NCBI GenBank assembly: GCA_903859715.1 | Contig: CAIONS010000036.1 | Coordinates: 56,743-120,742 of the forward strand | Origin: an uncultured Opitutia bacterium | GTDB lineage: Bacteria; Verrucomicrobiota; Verrucomicrobiia; Opitutales; Opitutaceae | DNA length: 64,000 nucleotides | Direction: 5' to 3' | Part shown: one piece after another, positions 40,971-50,225 of the stretch | How positions within the stretch are numbered: position 1 is the first letter of the stretch | Layout of the letters: each line of letters starts with the position of its first letter | Notes under the pieces: generated by a model | The model's database searches: none | Told to the model about the DNA's origin: nothing | The model's input: the letters and a program-made list of their open reading frames with translations, nothing else | Translations under genes and position numbers: made by a program

Positions 40971-40997
40971 CTGTAGGGCGGGGTCGCTGACCCCGCC
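40971..40997. repeat. REP-like half-palindrome, family A (GC-core)
   Basis: The stretch ctgtagggcggggtcgctga, then ccccgcc, is one arm of the family A GC-core variant that is complete at 56321-56396. It lies in a short spacer before the APH-like gene. Confidence 0.8.
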
Positions 40998-41058
40998 TGA
41001 TTGGGGAAAGCGTTGACATCAATATCCGCAACCTGACTCCTTCCGAAAACCTCAGCGC

Positions 41059-42165
41059 ATGTCTCCCCCGCTTGACCCCGTCTCCCAGCCCAGCGCCGGC
41101 CGCACGGTTCGATTGCTGAAGGACGGTTATTGGGATCGGACGGAGGTGATCGAGCTGGCGGACGGCTCACGGCGCGTGCGCAAGCGCAACAAGCCAACGG
41201 CCACCGGCCCATGGGGCATCGAGTCGCTGCGTCGGGAAATCAAATATCTGACAACCGTGCCGCCGCGTGCCGCCCGCGTGCTGCCGTGCTTGCTCGCCGG
41301 TTGGGACCGCGAAACGGACGGCGTTCCCGACATCGGTTACGAAATGCCCTTTTTCCCGCACCACACCGATGCTGGTGAACTCGCGCGGCACCGCGCGCTG
41401 AGCCAGGAGGAGATCGACCGGTTTCAGGAGGAACTGGCCGAGGCGGTGCTGCAGCGATTGCACGAGCCGGTGGCGAGGGACGAACCCCTGTCGGTGCATC
41501 TGGTGCAGACGATCCGGCAGGCACTGGAGGGACTGCAGGCCGAGCCGGCGCTGGCGCGGCTGATTAACGCGGGCGCGATCGAGTTAAATGGCGTGCCGGC
41601 GGTCGGAACGCGGAGCGCCTTGGAAAGAATCATCCGGGAAACGGACGCCTTGGTGGCGCTGGATCGCGCGCCGTCGGTGCGGATTCACGGGGATTTTTTT
41701 CTCGAGAACATCCTGTGGCGCCAAACGGCGGACGTGGAAAACGAACCTCGGCTCATCCTGGTGGATCCGGTTTCCGTGGCGGGCGTGAGTGAGGCGCTGC
41801 CGTTATTCGACCTGGTCAAGTATGAATCGTATGCGACGGGCGAACTCGTGGCCCTGCGGGCGGAGCGGGTGACGGTGACCGGCATCGGCGGTTGCGACCA
41901 CCGCTACACCTGGAGCATCCGCTGGGACGATCCGGCCTTGCTGCCTTACCGTGAGTTGAACTGGCATCACCATTTCCGGCGCGCATATACGGCGAGCTAC
42001 GGCGCGGTGGACCGTCGGCTGTACCGGTTGATCGACGGGTATTTCAGCGCGGCGATGGCACTCAATACCGGCGGAATCCAGCGATCGGCGCGCCTGCTCA
42101 AGGCCACGGCGGAGCTCAACGCGGTGCTGGCAGATAAATCAGCTGACCGGGGCTTGGCGGTATAG
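41059..42165 (+). CDS. APH-like phosphotransferase/kinase family protein
   Basis: A 368-residue protein with a kinase-like fold of the aminoglycoside phosphotransferase type. RIHGDFFLENILWRQ is the HxDxxxxN catalytic loop and RLILVDPVSVAGVSEALP the metal-binding aspartate region. An N-lobe with basic strands (SRRVRKRNKPTATGPWG) precedes it. The substrate is unknown: such folds phosphorylate antibiotics, sugars, choline or proteins. Nothing nearby suggests antibiotic resistance. It reads as intact and monocistronic. Confidence 0.8.
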   Translation: MSPPLDPVSQPSAGRTVRLLKDGYWDRTEVIELADGSRRVRKRNKPTATGPWGIESLRREIKYLTTVPPRAARVLPCLLAGWDRETDGVPDIGYEMPFFPHHTDAGELARHRALSQEEIDRFQEELAEAVLQRLHEPVARDEPLSVHLVQTIRQALEGLQAEPALARLINAGAIELNGVPAVGTRSALERIIRETDALVALDRAPSVRIHGDFFLENILWRQTADVENEPRLILVDPVSVAGVSEALPLFDLVKYESYATGELVALRAERVTVTGIGGCDHRYTWSIRWDDPALLPYRELNWHHHFRRAYTASYGAVDRRLYRLIDGYFSAAMALNTGGIQRSARLLKATAELNAVLADKSADRGLAV

Positions 42166-42179
42166 TTGGCAGTCGCACG

Positions 42180-42226
42180 GCCTTCGCGCTGGTCAGCGCC
42201 GCTTCGCGTCTTTGCGATTCAACTCC
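42180..42226. repeat. Family F intergenic repeat (pyrimidine arm)
   Basis: The stretch ccttcgcgctggtcagcgcc, then gcttcgcgtctttgcgattc, resembles the closing arm of the copies at 3261-3366 and 5960-6066. It sits between the convergent APH-like gene and the larA remnant. Confidence 0.5.
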
Positions 42227-42247
42227 GAGGAAGTTCCGAACTCTGCC

Positions 42248-43322
42248 CTACGCCAAATAGGGGATCGTCAGCGGGCCCTCAGGGAGGATGGCGACCGGAG
42301 AATCGCGGCCGATGCGGTCGAGCTCGGCGTCGAGCGCAGCGCGCATATCGCGCACCGGGGTGAGATGCGCGCGACGGACATCGGCGTCGGAGAGTTCGCT
42401 GTAGAGCGAAACGCGCGCCTTGAGCAGGACCATGGCGAAATGCTGGGCCTGCCATTGGTCGAGCACAGTGGAGCCTGTCATGATGCGGTCCAGGAGTTCC
42501 TGGGCGGAACGCGATTCCTCGATCAGCGTGCGGAAGTTGCCATGGGCGGGAAACCCGTCGTTGCAACGGGCGGCCGTGAGGATGAGGCCGCCCGGCCGGA
42601 CGATGCGGGCGGCGGCGGCCATGCCCTTGACGGTTTGATAGAGGCTTTGGTCGAGGGGAAAACCGCTGTTCGTCGTGACGACGATGGGAAAGTCGTCGGC
42701 ACAGGCTGCCATCGCGGTGTCTTTCACGAAGGCACAGCCCGCGCGTTGGGCGGCGAGCGTTTCGCCGCAGAAATAGCGCGTGATCTGCCGGCGGGCGTTG
42801 AGCGTGACATTGAGGCAGAAGTCGACGGGCAGCAGTGAACCGCCAGCGCGGATATGGCGCTGGGTGAGGTTGTCCTCGAGTTCACCCCACGTGCAGCTCG
42901 GGTCTGCGATGACCGGTGCCGCGTGATAGTGCATGATGGCATCGAGGGCCGCGATGCCGGGAAACACCGCCTTGTAGCCACCCGAGAATCCCGCCATGAA
43001 ATGCGGCTCGATGAAGCCGAGGATGATGCGCCGGTCGGCCGCGACGTAATCCCGGGCCAGGCGCACATTCGGCGAACAGCCAGGGCAGCAGGCGGTCACT
43101 GGGAAGCGGACGGGTACCGTCGGGAATGACGACGGCGACGCGGTCGGTGGCGGCGATCTGCTCGCGCAGGGCGCGCATGCCAAGGGGTGAGCGCACGGCG
43201 GCCGTGAAGGCCGCAGCCTCGTCGGGCAGGCCATCGAGGAATTTTGGCGCCAGCAACGTGGCGTTGATGCCAGTGAGATCGAGCTCGAGGCCCGTGGTGC
43301 CGTACTGGAGCCGGGCCTTCAC
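42248..43322 (-). pseudogene. larA: Nickel-dependent lactate racemase LarA, internally deleted and frameshifted
   Basis: The 5' part (43322 to about 43075) encodes a normal LarA start, MKARLQYGTTGLELDLTGIN, then TDRVAVVIPDGTRPLPSDRL. About 43070 the family sequence jumps to another frame and continues with LARDYVAADRRIILGFIEPH and FMAGFSGGYKAVFPGI to the end at 42248. About 60-70 residues are missing, including the GTHRP region with a catalytic histidine. The later ligand residues (EPHFMAG histidine, GYK lysine, HYH histidine) remain. No single frame spans the gene, so it cannot make LarA. Confidence 0.85.
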
Positions 43323-44428
43323 GCGGTGATGGTCTCAAGCGAGCAACCGTCGGAGAGGACGGAGGGCGTCTCGCAGTTGGGCCGGGCGATGACGCCGGGA
43401 TAAGGCTCCGGGGAGAACTCCCGGCCCGACTCGGCGAGGAGATGACGGTCGCACACTTCGAACAACGCGGCCTCGGATTCGGTCCGCCGCATATCGTGGA
43501 GAAAAGCACCGGTGGGATCGACGCTCTGGCCGACGAAGTTGAGGTACTTCTTCATCTTGTTCACGTGCATCCGCTCGGGGAGCCCGGGAAACTGGGTCTC
43601 GCGATAGAGTCGCCCGATGTACTCGCGAACGTCGGCCAGAGTGGGACGAAAGATGACGGGTGCCGACGCGAACTGCTCGCGACATTGGCGGAAGATCCAT
43701 GGGTTGCGGATGGCGTGGCGGCCGATCATCACGCCGGCGGCGCGGGTCTCGGCGAGGATGCCGGCGGCGCGGGCGGCGGAGGTGACGTTGCCATTGGCGA
43801 GGACGGGGCAGCGGGCTTGGACAACAGCGCGGGCGATGGCGTCGTAGTGGACCTCGCTGCGGTACATTTCCTTCACGGTGCGGCCATGGACGCTGAGGAG
43901 GTCGACACGGTGGTGGTTCACCAGCTCGATGATCCGCTCGAAATTGACGGTGTCATCGAAGCCGATGCGCATCTTGACGGTGAAACGGCCGGGCACGGCG
44001 GCGCGCAAGGCGCCGAGAATTTCGTCGATTTTGGCGGGTTCGCGAAGCAGGCCGCCGCCGACATTTTTCTTGTACACCTTGGGCGCGGGGCAGCCGAGGT
44101 TGAGGTCGATGCCGGCGACCGGGTGCCGGAGCAGCTCGGTGGCGGTGCGCACGAGATGAGTGATATCCTCGCCGATCAGCTGAGCGAAGACCGGCCGGCC
44201 GGTGCGGTTTTCGTCGATGGAGCGGAGAATGTGCTTTTCCGGGCGCGACTGGGCGTGCACGCGGAAGAACTCGGTGAAGAAATAATCCGGCGCGCCGTAA
44301 TGCGAGATGACGCGCATGAAGGCGAGGTCGGTGACATCCTGCATGGGGGCCAGCGCGGTAAGCGGCTGGCCGGGCAGGTGACTGGAAGGCAGGCGGGAAA
44401 CAGGCTCCACGGTGGAATCAGGCCTCAT
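43319..44428 (-). CDS. dus: tRNA-dihydrouridine synthase
   Basis: A 369-residue FMN-dependent dihydrouridine synthase that reduces uridine in tRNA. It has APMQDVTDLAFMRVISHYG at the barrel opening, the active-site motif LNLGCPAPKVYKKNVGGGLL, the FMN/phosphate strand RFTVKMRIGFDD, HGRTVKEMY and VLANGNVTSA. The N-terminal start at 44428 overlaps the end of the BFN gene by 11 bases. The stop overlaps the larA start by 4 bases, so the three genes appear to share a transcript. Family type (DusB-like) is inferred from general similarity. Confidence 0.9.
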   Translation of the reverse strand: MRPDSTVEPVSRLPSSHLPGQPLTALAPMQDVTDLAFMRVISHYGAPDYFFTEFFRVHAQSRPEKHILRSIDENRTGRPVFAQLIGEDITHLVRTATELLRHPVAGIDLNLGCPAPKVYKKNVGGGLLREPAKIDEILGALRAAVPGRFTVKMRIGFDDTVNFERIIELVNHHRVDLLSVHGRTVKEMYRSEVHYDAIARAVVQARCPVLANGNVTSAARAAGILAETRAAGVMIGRHAIRNPWIFRQCREQFASAPVIFRPTLADVREYIGRLYRETQFPGLPERMHVNKMKKYLNFVGQSVDPTGAFLHDMRRTESEAALFEVCDRHLLAESGREFSPEPYPGVIARPNCETPSVLSDGCSLETITA

Positions 44429-44882
44429 CCTCGCCGGGCTCGGCCTGCTCGCGGCGGAAGTGCTCCAGGATTTCGGACCGGTCGGACTCGGCGTCATAGA
44501 CCGGACGGGAAACCAGCAGCGGGCGCTTTTGCTGCAGGGCCAGGACGATGGAATCGCTGGGCCGGGCGTCGATCTCGACGATCTTTTTGCCCAGCTCATT
44601 CTCCATGCGGAGAATGATACGGGCGAAAAACGTACCTTCGCGGGCGTCGTTGATGACGATGTGATCGAGCTTGGTGTCGAGCCCCAGCATGATGCTGCCG
44701 ATCAGGTCGTGCGTGAGCGGTCGCTCCCGTTTCACGCCGTCGAGCGTCATCTGGATGGCATTGCCGACCGAGTGGTCGACATAGATCACGAACGTCTTGG
44801 CGTCGTCGCCCAGGAACACGGCGCAGCCGTTGGCGGTGGGCATGACCCCCTTGACGATGACGGCGACGACGTCGTGTTTCAT
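44418..44882 (-). CDS. Bifunctional nuclease (BFN/DUF151) domain protein
   Basis: A 154-residue protein with one BFN domain (DUF151). TANGCAVFLGDDAKTFVIYV, then VDHSVGNAIQMTLDGVKRER and IVEIDARPSDSIVLALQQKR, are the family landmarks, the last being the characteristic ARPSDAI-like motif. The plant homologue has been reported to have DNase/RNase activity; bacterial roles are unclear. The C-terminal tail is acidic. It overlaps the dus gene and is separated from lpxI by 135 bases. Confidence 0.9.
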   Translation of the reverse strand: MKHDVVAVIVKGVMPTANGCAVFLGDDAKTFVIYVDHSVGNAIQMTLDGVKRERPLTHDLIGSIMLGLDTKLDHIVINDAREGTFFARIILRMENELGKKIVEIDARPSDSIVLALQQKRPLLVSRPVYDAESDRSEILEHFRREQAEPGEDEA

Positions 44883-45017
44883 GGGCGAAAGAGTGGGGCG
44901 TGACCGGCAAAGCGCAAGCGGGGGAGTCGCGGGGCCATGAGTCGGATGCGGAGCCTTTGCCGACAGGAATCGATGCGGGGTGAGGGCACCCCGCCCACAT
45001 TGTTTGCGCCGCCGGCC

Positions 45018-45866
45018 TTATTCGAAACCCAGCAGGCTGATGCTCCAGGTCTTGGCCTGGGCAATCACCGCGGGTCGGTCGAGGATGATGACGCGTCCGG
45101 CCTCGAGCGCGGCGGCGGTGAGGCCGGCCTCGCGCATGGTCTCCAGCGTCCGCTGGCCGAAGCAGGGCACATCGAAGCGGTAGTCCTGCCGGGCCTTGAC
45201 GGTTTTGACGAAAAGGGCGCCGTCGGTCTTGAAGTTGCCGGCGCGGCGGATCATTTCGTCCGTGCCCTCGAAGGCCTCGACCGCGAGGACGGTGCCCTTC
45301 CGGACGACACAGCCCTGGCCGATGTCGAGGCGGGCGCAGTCGCGCGCGATGGCGATGCCGTGATCCACGTAGTCCTTTTCAACGGGAAAACTGTGGCCGG
45401 TCATGGAGCCGGCTGTGGCGAGATGGGCATCCATGAAGGAACGGGCGTCGAGCAAATGGATACCGAGGGCGGAAATCTCATCGGCGATGGCGCCGAAGAT
45501 GGTCTCGGCGTTGCGACGCTTGAGCGAGAAGAGGATCTTGGTGGCCTTAAGGTCGGGATGCAGGCCCTTGAACAGGCGGCGCGGCGTGATCTGGCCGGCC
45601 ATAAGAGCGTAGCCGGCATCGAATTCCTGCAGGGTCTTGAGCATTTTGCCGAGCTGGCCGACAAGCAGCGTGCGCCGGTCGGCTTCGGGAAACGAGGCGA
45701 TCAGGTCGGGGCGCGTTTCTTCGTCAAAGGCGATGAGCTTCAAAGGGACTCCGGCGCGGCGGACCGCCTCGGCGACGAGGACGGGGTAAATGCCCTGGCC
45801 GGCGATGAGCGCGACCGGGCGGGTCGGATCGAAGCCAGCGGGAAGAAACGCGGAAGGCGGGGGCAC
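45018..45866 (-). CDS. lpxI: UDP-2,3-diacylglucosamine diphosphatase LpxI
   Basis: LpxI, 282 residues, the alternative to LpxH that cleaves UDP-2,3-diacylglucosamine to lipid X in lipid A synthesis. PVALIAGQGIYPVLVAEAVR is the N-terminal domain start and ALMAGQITPRRLFKGLHPDL marks the domain junction. The C-terminal domain contains TVLAVEAFEGTDEMIRRAGN and TMREAGLTAAALEAGRVIIL. I chose a GTG start at 45866, because an upstream ATG at 45968 would add residues encoded by a tgaaag-type spacer repeat. It shows the organism makes an LPS-type outer membrane. Confidence 0.92.
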   Translation of the reverse strand: MPPPSAFLPAGFDPTRPVALIAGQGIYPVLVAEAVRRAGVPLKLIAFDEETRPDLIASFPEADRRTLLVGQLGKMLKTLQEFDAGYALMAGQITPRRLFKGLHPDLKATKILFSLKRRNAETIFGAIADEISALGIHLLDARSFMDAHLATAGSMTGHSFPVEKDYVDHGIAIARDCARLDIGQGCVVRKGTVLAVEAFEGTDEMIRRAGNFKTDGALFVKTVKARQDYRFDVPCFGQRTLETMREAGLTAAALEAGRVIILDRPAVIAQAKTWSISLLGFE

Positions 45867-45989
45867 GGGAACAGAGTAAGGGCTGAAAGCTGAAAGTTGA
45901 AAGTTGAAAGACCGAGACGGCGTCCGGACTGGCTTACGAACTTTCAACCTGCAGCTGTCATCTTTCAACCGGCGCGCAGTCGCGCGCCC

Positions 45990-46190
45990 TCAGCCCTGCG
46001 AGCCGTAATATTTCTTGTAGCTCCGGTAGTAGCGGTAGTTCGTGTAATACTCGATGCGGCGGGGCGAGAGGCCGTTGAGCACGACACCGAGCACCTCGTT
46101 CTTGCCGTTGCGAAGCGCCTTCATGTAAAGGCGGATGTGTTTCCGGTAACGTACCCAGTGCCGACCAACGGGGGAAATGACGGGAGAGAG
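45990..46190 (-). pseudogene. 3' remnant of an exopolysaccharide tyrosine autokinase (Wzc/GumC-type)
   Basis: In the frame ending at the TGA at 45990-45992, the minus strand reads RHWVRYRKHIRLYMKALRNG, then KNEVLGVVLNGLSPRRIEYY and TNYRYYRSYKKYYGSQG. This is the C-terminus of a polysaccharide co-polymerase/tyrosine autokinase, with the tyrosine cluster that is autophosphorylated. Only about 60 residues remain; a stop lies just upstream near 46194, and the kinase and chain-length domains are gone. Confidence 0.75.
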
Positions 46191-46244
46191 GGTTCATGTG
46201 AGCTTTGGGATGAGATTACAGAGGACTTTGATTTGCAGTTATGA

Positions 46245-46262
46245 CTAGGGTATAGACCCTAG
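46245..46262. other. Small perfect inverted repeat downstream of leuS
   Basis: ctagggt, loop atag, accctag: a perfect 7-base hairpin about 25 bases past the leuS stop. No T-run follows on the minus strand, so it may be an operator-like site or a weak hairpin. Confidence 0.35.
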
Positions 46263-46286
46263 ATTTGCAAGTTGATAGTCGGCCGA

Positions 46287-48860
46287 TCATTCAGCAACAA
46301 GATTCAGGATTCGCCCGGGCACGTAAATGACTCTCTTCAAATGCTTACCGTTGAGGTGCGGTGCGACTTGACCGTGCGCCTGGGCGAGTTTGATTGCCTC
46401 GGGTTCGGTAAGCCCAACCGGCACTAACTGGTCGCCTCGGTGTTTACCGTTCACTTGGAACACCAGCTTGACGGTGTCGGCGACAAGCTTGGCCGGATCG
46501 AACTTCGGCCAAGAGGCTTGGGCGATGGAGTTTTTTCCGCCCAAACGGGCCCAGAGTTCTTCCGCGAAGTGCGGCGCGAATGGTGCGAGCAGTTGCAGGA
46601 AAGAGAGAACGGTGGAGCGGCTGACCGTCGGGGCTTTCTGGAGCGCGTTCGCAAAGATCATCATCTGCGAGATCGCCGTGTTGAGGCGGAGCGTCTCGAT
46701 GTCGTCGCCGACTTTCTTGATGGTCTCATGCAGGAGCTTGATGAGCTCGGGTGAGTCGGAGGATGCGTCGTCGGCGATCTTGGCGTTCACCTCGCCCTCG
46801 CGGCCGAGGCATTCGCGCCAGACTTTTTGCAGGAAGCGGTGCACGCCCTCGATGCCGTTGGGGTTCCACGGTTTCATGGCCTCGAGCGGGCCGAGGAACA
46901 TCAGGTAGAGACGCAGGGTGTCGGTGCCGTGGCTCGCGATGAGCGTGTCGGGGTTGACTACGTTGCCGCGGCTCTTCGACATTTTTTCGCCATCCTCGCC
47001 GAGGATGATGCCTTGGTGGAACAGCTTCGTGAACGGCTCGCTCTGCGGCACGACGCCGAGATCGAACAGCACCTTGTGCCAGAAGCGCGCGTAGAGCAGA
47101 TGCAGCACCGCGTGCTCGGCGCCGCCAACATAAAGATCGGGCACGCCCCAGTAGCGGAGTGCTTCGGGCGAAGCGAGGGCGGTGGCGTTTTTCGGGTCGG
47201 TGAAACGCAGGTAGTACCAGCAGGAGCCGGCCCATTGAGGCATGGTGTTGGTTTCGCGGCGGCCGCGTACCCAAGTCTCGCCGGCGGGCTTTGCCTGCGC
47301 GGCGGGGACCGCGGCACCCGTCGCGACGTTCAACCAGATTTCGAGCCATGCGGTCTCGTTCGCCAGCGGGCTCTCGCCATTGCCGCTTGGCAGATAGGAT
47401 TGCACGTCGGGCAGCTCCAGCGGCAGCGCGCCGGCGGGCAGCGGCAGCGCATAATGCGTGACACCGTCGCTGGTGAACGTGACGGGCTTGGCGGGAACAT
47501 CGCCGGCTCGATGCGCGGTGGCGCGGTGGTAATCGGCCTCGTTCAGCCAGACGATCGGGAAGGGCTCGCCCCAATAGCGCTGCCGTGAGAACAGCCAGTC
47601 GCGGAGCTTGAAGTTGACGGTGGCCTTGCCCAGGCCGCGGGCGGCGAGATCGGCGGTGAGGCGCTTTTTGGCCTCCGGCCATTCCAAGCCGGTATAGCCG
47701 GCGGAATTGATCAGGCGGCCGTCGCCGACGTAAGGCAGCTTTGCCTCCTGACCAGCCGCGTCGATCACCTGCACAACGGGCAGGGAATATTTCACGGCGA
47801 ACTCATGATCGCGCTCGTCATGCGCCGGTACGGCCATGATAGCGCCGGTGCCATAGCCCATGAGCACGTAGTCGGCGATCCAGATGGGGACGCGCTCACC
47901 GTTGACGGGGTTGATCGCATAGGAACCGCTGAACACGCCGGATTTGTCCTTGGCGAGATCGGTGCGCTCGAGATCACTTTTACCGGAAGTCATTTTCCGG
48001 TACAGTGCGACTTCCGCCTGCTGTGCGGTCGTGGTGAGCGCTTCGACCAACGGATGTTCGGGCGCGAGCACCATGTAGGTGCAGCCGAAGAGCGTGTCGG
48101 GCCGAGTGGTGAAAATCTTCAGCTGGCCGATGGATTTGTTCTCGAGATCGAAGAGGATCTCGGCGCCCTCGCTGCGGCCGATCCAGGCCTCCTGCATACG
48201 CTTGGTCGATTCCGGCCAGTCGACGTCCTTCAGGTCGGCGAGGAGGCGATCGGCATAGGCGGTGATGCGCAGCACCCATTGACGCAAATTGCGTCGCTCG
48301 ACCGGAAAGCCGCCGACCTCGCTCTTGCCGTCGATCACTTCCTCATTGGCGAGGACAGTGCGGAGTTCCGGACACCACCAGACGGGCCGTTCATCGACAT
48401 AGGCCAGACCCTTTTTGAAGAGCTGGAGGAAAATCCACTGGGTCCACCGGAAATACTTCGGATCGGTCGTGTCGATTTCCCGATCCCAGTCGTAGGAAAA
48501 GCCGAGCGCCTTGATCTGGCGCCGGAAGTTGACGATGTTGTTCTGGGTGTTGGAGGCCGGATGGGTGCCGGTCTTTACCGCATGCTGCTCGGCGGGAAGG
48601 CCGAAGGCATCCCAGCCGATCGGATGGAGCACGTTGAAGCCCCGGGCCCGCTTGTAGCGGGCGACAATGTCCGTCGCGGTGTAGCCCTCCGGGTGGCCGA
48701 TGTGCAGGCCGGCGCCGGAAGGATAGGGAAACATATCGAGCACATAATACTTGGGCTTCGACGTGTTGCTTTCCGTCCGAAACGAATGATTTTCCTCCCA
48801 GAAAGATTGCCAGTAGGGCTCAATCTCCAGAAAATTGTACTCTTTGCACTTGGTAGCCAT
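46287..48860 (-). CDS. leuS: Leucyl-tRNA synthetase
   Basis: LeuS, 857 residues, class Ia aminoacyl-tRNA synthetase. The HIGH-type motif is in [20 protein letters not shown] (about 45-60), the editing CP1 domain contains [19 protein letters not shown], and the KMSKS motif is in [15 protein letters not shown] (about 625). The C-terminal anticodon-binding and LeuS-specific domains end with [15 protein letters not shown] long open frame on the opposite strand is only an antisense shadow. It is divergent from the protease gene at 48906, with only about 45 bases between starts. Confidence 0.97.
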   Translation of the reverse strand: MATKCKEYNFLEIEPYWQSFWEENHSFRTESNTSKPKYYVLDMFPYPSGAGLHIGHPEGYTATDIVARYKRARGFNVLHPIGWDAFGLPAEQHAVKTGTHPASNTQNNIVNFRRQIKALGFSYDWDREIDTTDPKYFRWTQWIFLQLFKKGLAYVDERPVWWCPELRTVLANEEVIDGKSEVGGFPVERRNLRQWVLRITAYADRLLADLKDVDWPESTKRMQEAWIGRSEGAEILFDLENKSIGQLKIFTTRPDTLFGCTYMVLAPEHPLVEALTTTAQQAEVALYRKMTSGKSDLERTDLAKDKSGVFSGSYAINPVNGERVPIWIADYVLMGYGTGAIMAVPAHDERDHEFAVKYSLPVVQVIDAAGQEAKLPYVGDGRLINSAGYTGLEWPEAKKRLTADLAARGLGKATVNFKLRDWLFSRQRYWGEPFPIVWLNEADYHRATAHRAGDVPAKPVTFTSDGVTHYALPLPAGALPLELPDVQSYLPSGNGESPLANETAWLEIWLNVATGAAVPAAQAKPAGETWVRGRRETNTMPQWAGSCWYYLRFTDPKNATALASPEALRYWGVPDLYVGGAEHAVLHLLYARFWHKVLFDLGVVPQSEPFTKLFHQGIILGEDGEKMSKSRGNVVNPDTLIASHGTDTLRLYLMFLGPLEAMKPWNPNGIEGVHRFLQKVWRECLGREGEVNAKIADDASSDSPELIKLLHETIKKVGDDIETLRLNTAISQMMIFANALQKAPTVSRSTVLSFLQLLAPFAPHFAEELWARLGGKNSIAQASWPKFDPAKLVADTVKLVFQVNGKHRGDQLVPVGLTEPEAIKLAQAHGQVAPHLNGKHLKRVIYVPGRILNLVAE

Positions 48861-48905
48861 TGCGTGAAATTTAACACAGTGAAGTTTTCAACCTCCCGGT
48901 CAATC

Positions 48906-50225
48906 ATGCTCAAGTTCGCCGTCCTCGGCCTCGCATTCGCCGTCTCCGCGCAGGCGGCCATGACCAAGGGATTCAACCAGTTGTTCGACGCCGTGGTGCG
49001 CATCGATGTGCGCGAAGTTGCCTTTGAGGATGGCGCGAAACGGTTTTCCGCAAGCATCGGTTCAGGCGTTATTCTCTCGGCGGACGGCCTGATCCTGACC
49101 AATGCGCATGTGGCGAGCCCGCGCGCGGTGGAGCTTTCGGTCACGCTGGCGAGCCTGGAGCGCGTCAGTGCGAAGCTGGTGGGTTGGGATCATTGGACCG
49201 ACCTTGCCGTGCTCCAGCTGGATCAGGCCGAGATCAAGCGCCGCGGACTCAAGTTTACGCATGCCGAGTTCGGGGACAGCAACCGGCTGTTCGTCGGCCA
49301 GACAGTCTATGCGGTGGGCACGCCCTTTGGTCTCACCCGCACCGCCACGCGCGGCATCATCTCGAACAACAACCGCTACTTCGAGGACAGCAACGGTGTG
49401 AACGGCTATGAGACCGGCGCCTTCAACACCTGGCTGCAGACGGATGCGGCGATCAATCCCGGCAACTCGGGCGGTCCTCTGGTGACGGAGGATGGCAAGG
49501 TGATCGGCATTTCATCCCGCGGCTATCTGGGAGCGAATAACCTAGGTTTTGCCATTCCCGCGAGCACGGCGATGCGCGTGGTCCAAGCCTTGGTGCATGA
49601 CGGGGTCATTACGCGCAGCTATATTGGCATCGTCCCCAGCGCACTGCAGGATCTGGAGAGTTTTTATGCCCTGGCTCTGAACACCGGTGTGCTGGTCGGC
49701 AGTGTCGATCCCGGCTCGCCGGCGGCCCGGGTGGGCCTGCGGGCGGGCGATATTCTGCTCGCGATCAACGGCGCGAAAGTGGACGGCCGGTTTCCTGAAC
49801 AACTGCCGCCCATCCAGAATCTCATCGCCAGCGCGCCCATCGGCTCGCCGATCACACTTACGATCAAGCGCGGTCCGCAAACCAGCGATTACACCGTGGT
49901 CACGGAGAAACTCGAGAGCCGGGTCGGGGAGGAGTGGGTGCTGGAAAAATGGGGCCTCAGTGTGCGCAAGGTTTCTCGCACCTTTGCGCGCGTGAACCAG
50001 CTCGATGACTCGACCGGCGTGCTGGTCATCGGCGTGCAGCCGGGATTTCCGGCGGACGTGGCGGGACTTTCGCGCGGTGACATCATCACCAAGATCAACC
50101 AACAGCCCGTCGCCAGCCTGGAGATGATCAAGGGCATTCACGCGACCTACGTGGCCAAGCCCGAACCCGTGCTCGTCGAGGCCCAGCGCAACCACCAAGT
50201 GTCACTCTACGTCTTGAAACCATGA
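48906..50225 (+). CDS. HtrA/Do-like serine protease with two PDZ domains
   Basis: A 439-residue DegP/HtrA-like protease. A signal peptide (MLKFAVLGLAFAVSAQA) is followed by a trypsin-like domain with the triad His68 (ILTNAHVASP), Asp99 (WDHWTDLAVLQL) and Ser188 (NPGNSGGPLV). Two PDZ domains follow (about 245-330 and 350-435; GVLVGSVDPGSPAARVGLRA and GVLVIGVQPGFPADVAGLSR). It is a periplasmic quality-control protease/chaperone. Its stop overlaps the next gene by 4 bases, and that gene is a protease-like paralogue without a triad. Confidence 0.93.
   Translation: MLKFAVLGLAFAVSAQAAMTKGFNQLFDAVVRIDVREVAFEDGAKRFSASIGSGVILSADGLILTNAHVASPRAVELSVTLASLERVSAKLVGWDHWTDLAVLQLDQAEIKRRGLKFTHAEFGDSNRLFVGQTVYAVGTPFGLTRTATRGIISNNNRYFEDSNGVNGYETGAFNTWLQTDAAINPGNSGGPLVTEDGKVIGISSRGYLGANNLGFAIPASTAMRVVQALVHDGVITRSYIGIVPSALQDLESFYALALNTGVLVGSVDPGSPAARVGLRAGDILLAINGAKVDGRFPEQLPPIQNLIASAPIGSPITLTIKRGPQTSDYTVVTEKLESRVGEEWVLEKWGLSVRKVSRTFARVNQLDDSTGVLVIGVQPGFPADVAGLSRGDIITKINQQPVASLEMIKGIHATYVAKPEPVLVEAQRNHQVSLYVLKP

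Noticed and set aside
41059..42165. Antibiotic-resistance aminoglycoside phosphotransferase
   Set aside because: Only the general kinase-fold motifs are seen; no resistance context, so the function is left open.
47805..48905. Long open frame upstream of and in frame with the HtrA-like gene on the plus strand
   Set aside because: It is antisense to the 5' half of leuS, has no family features, and the protease signal peptide starts at 48906.
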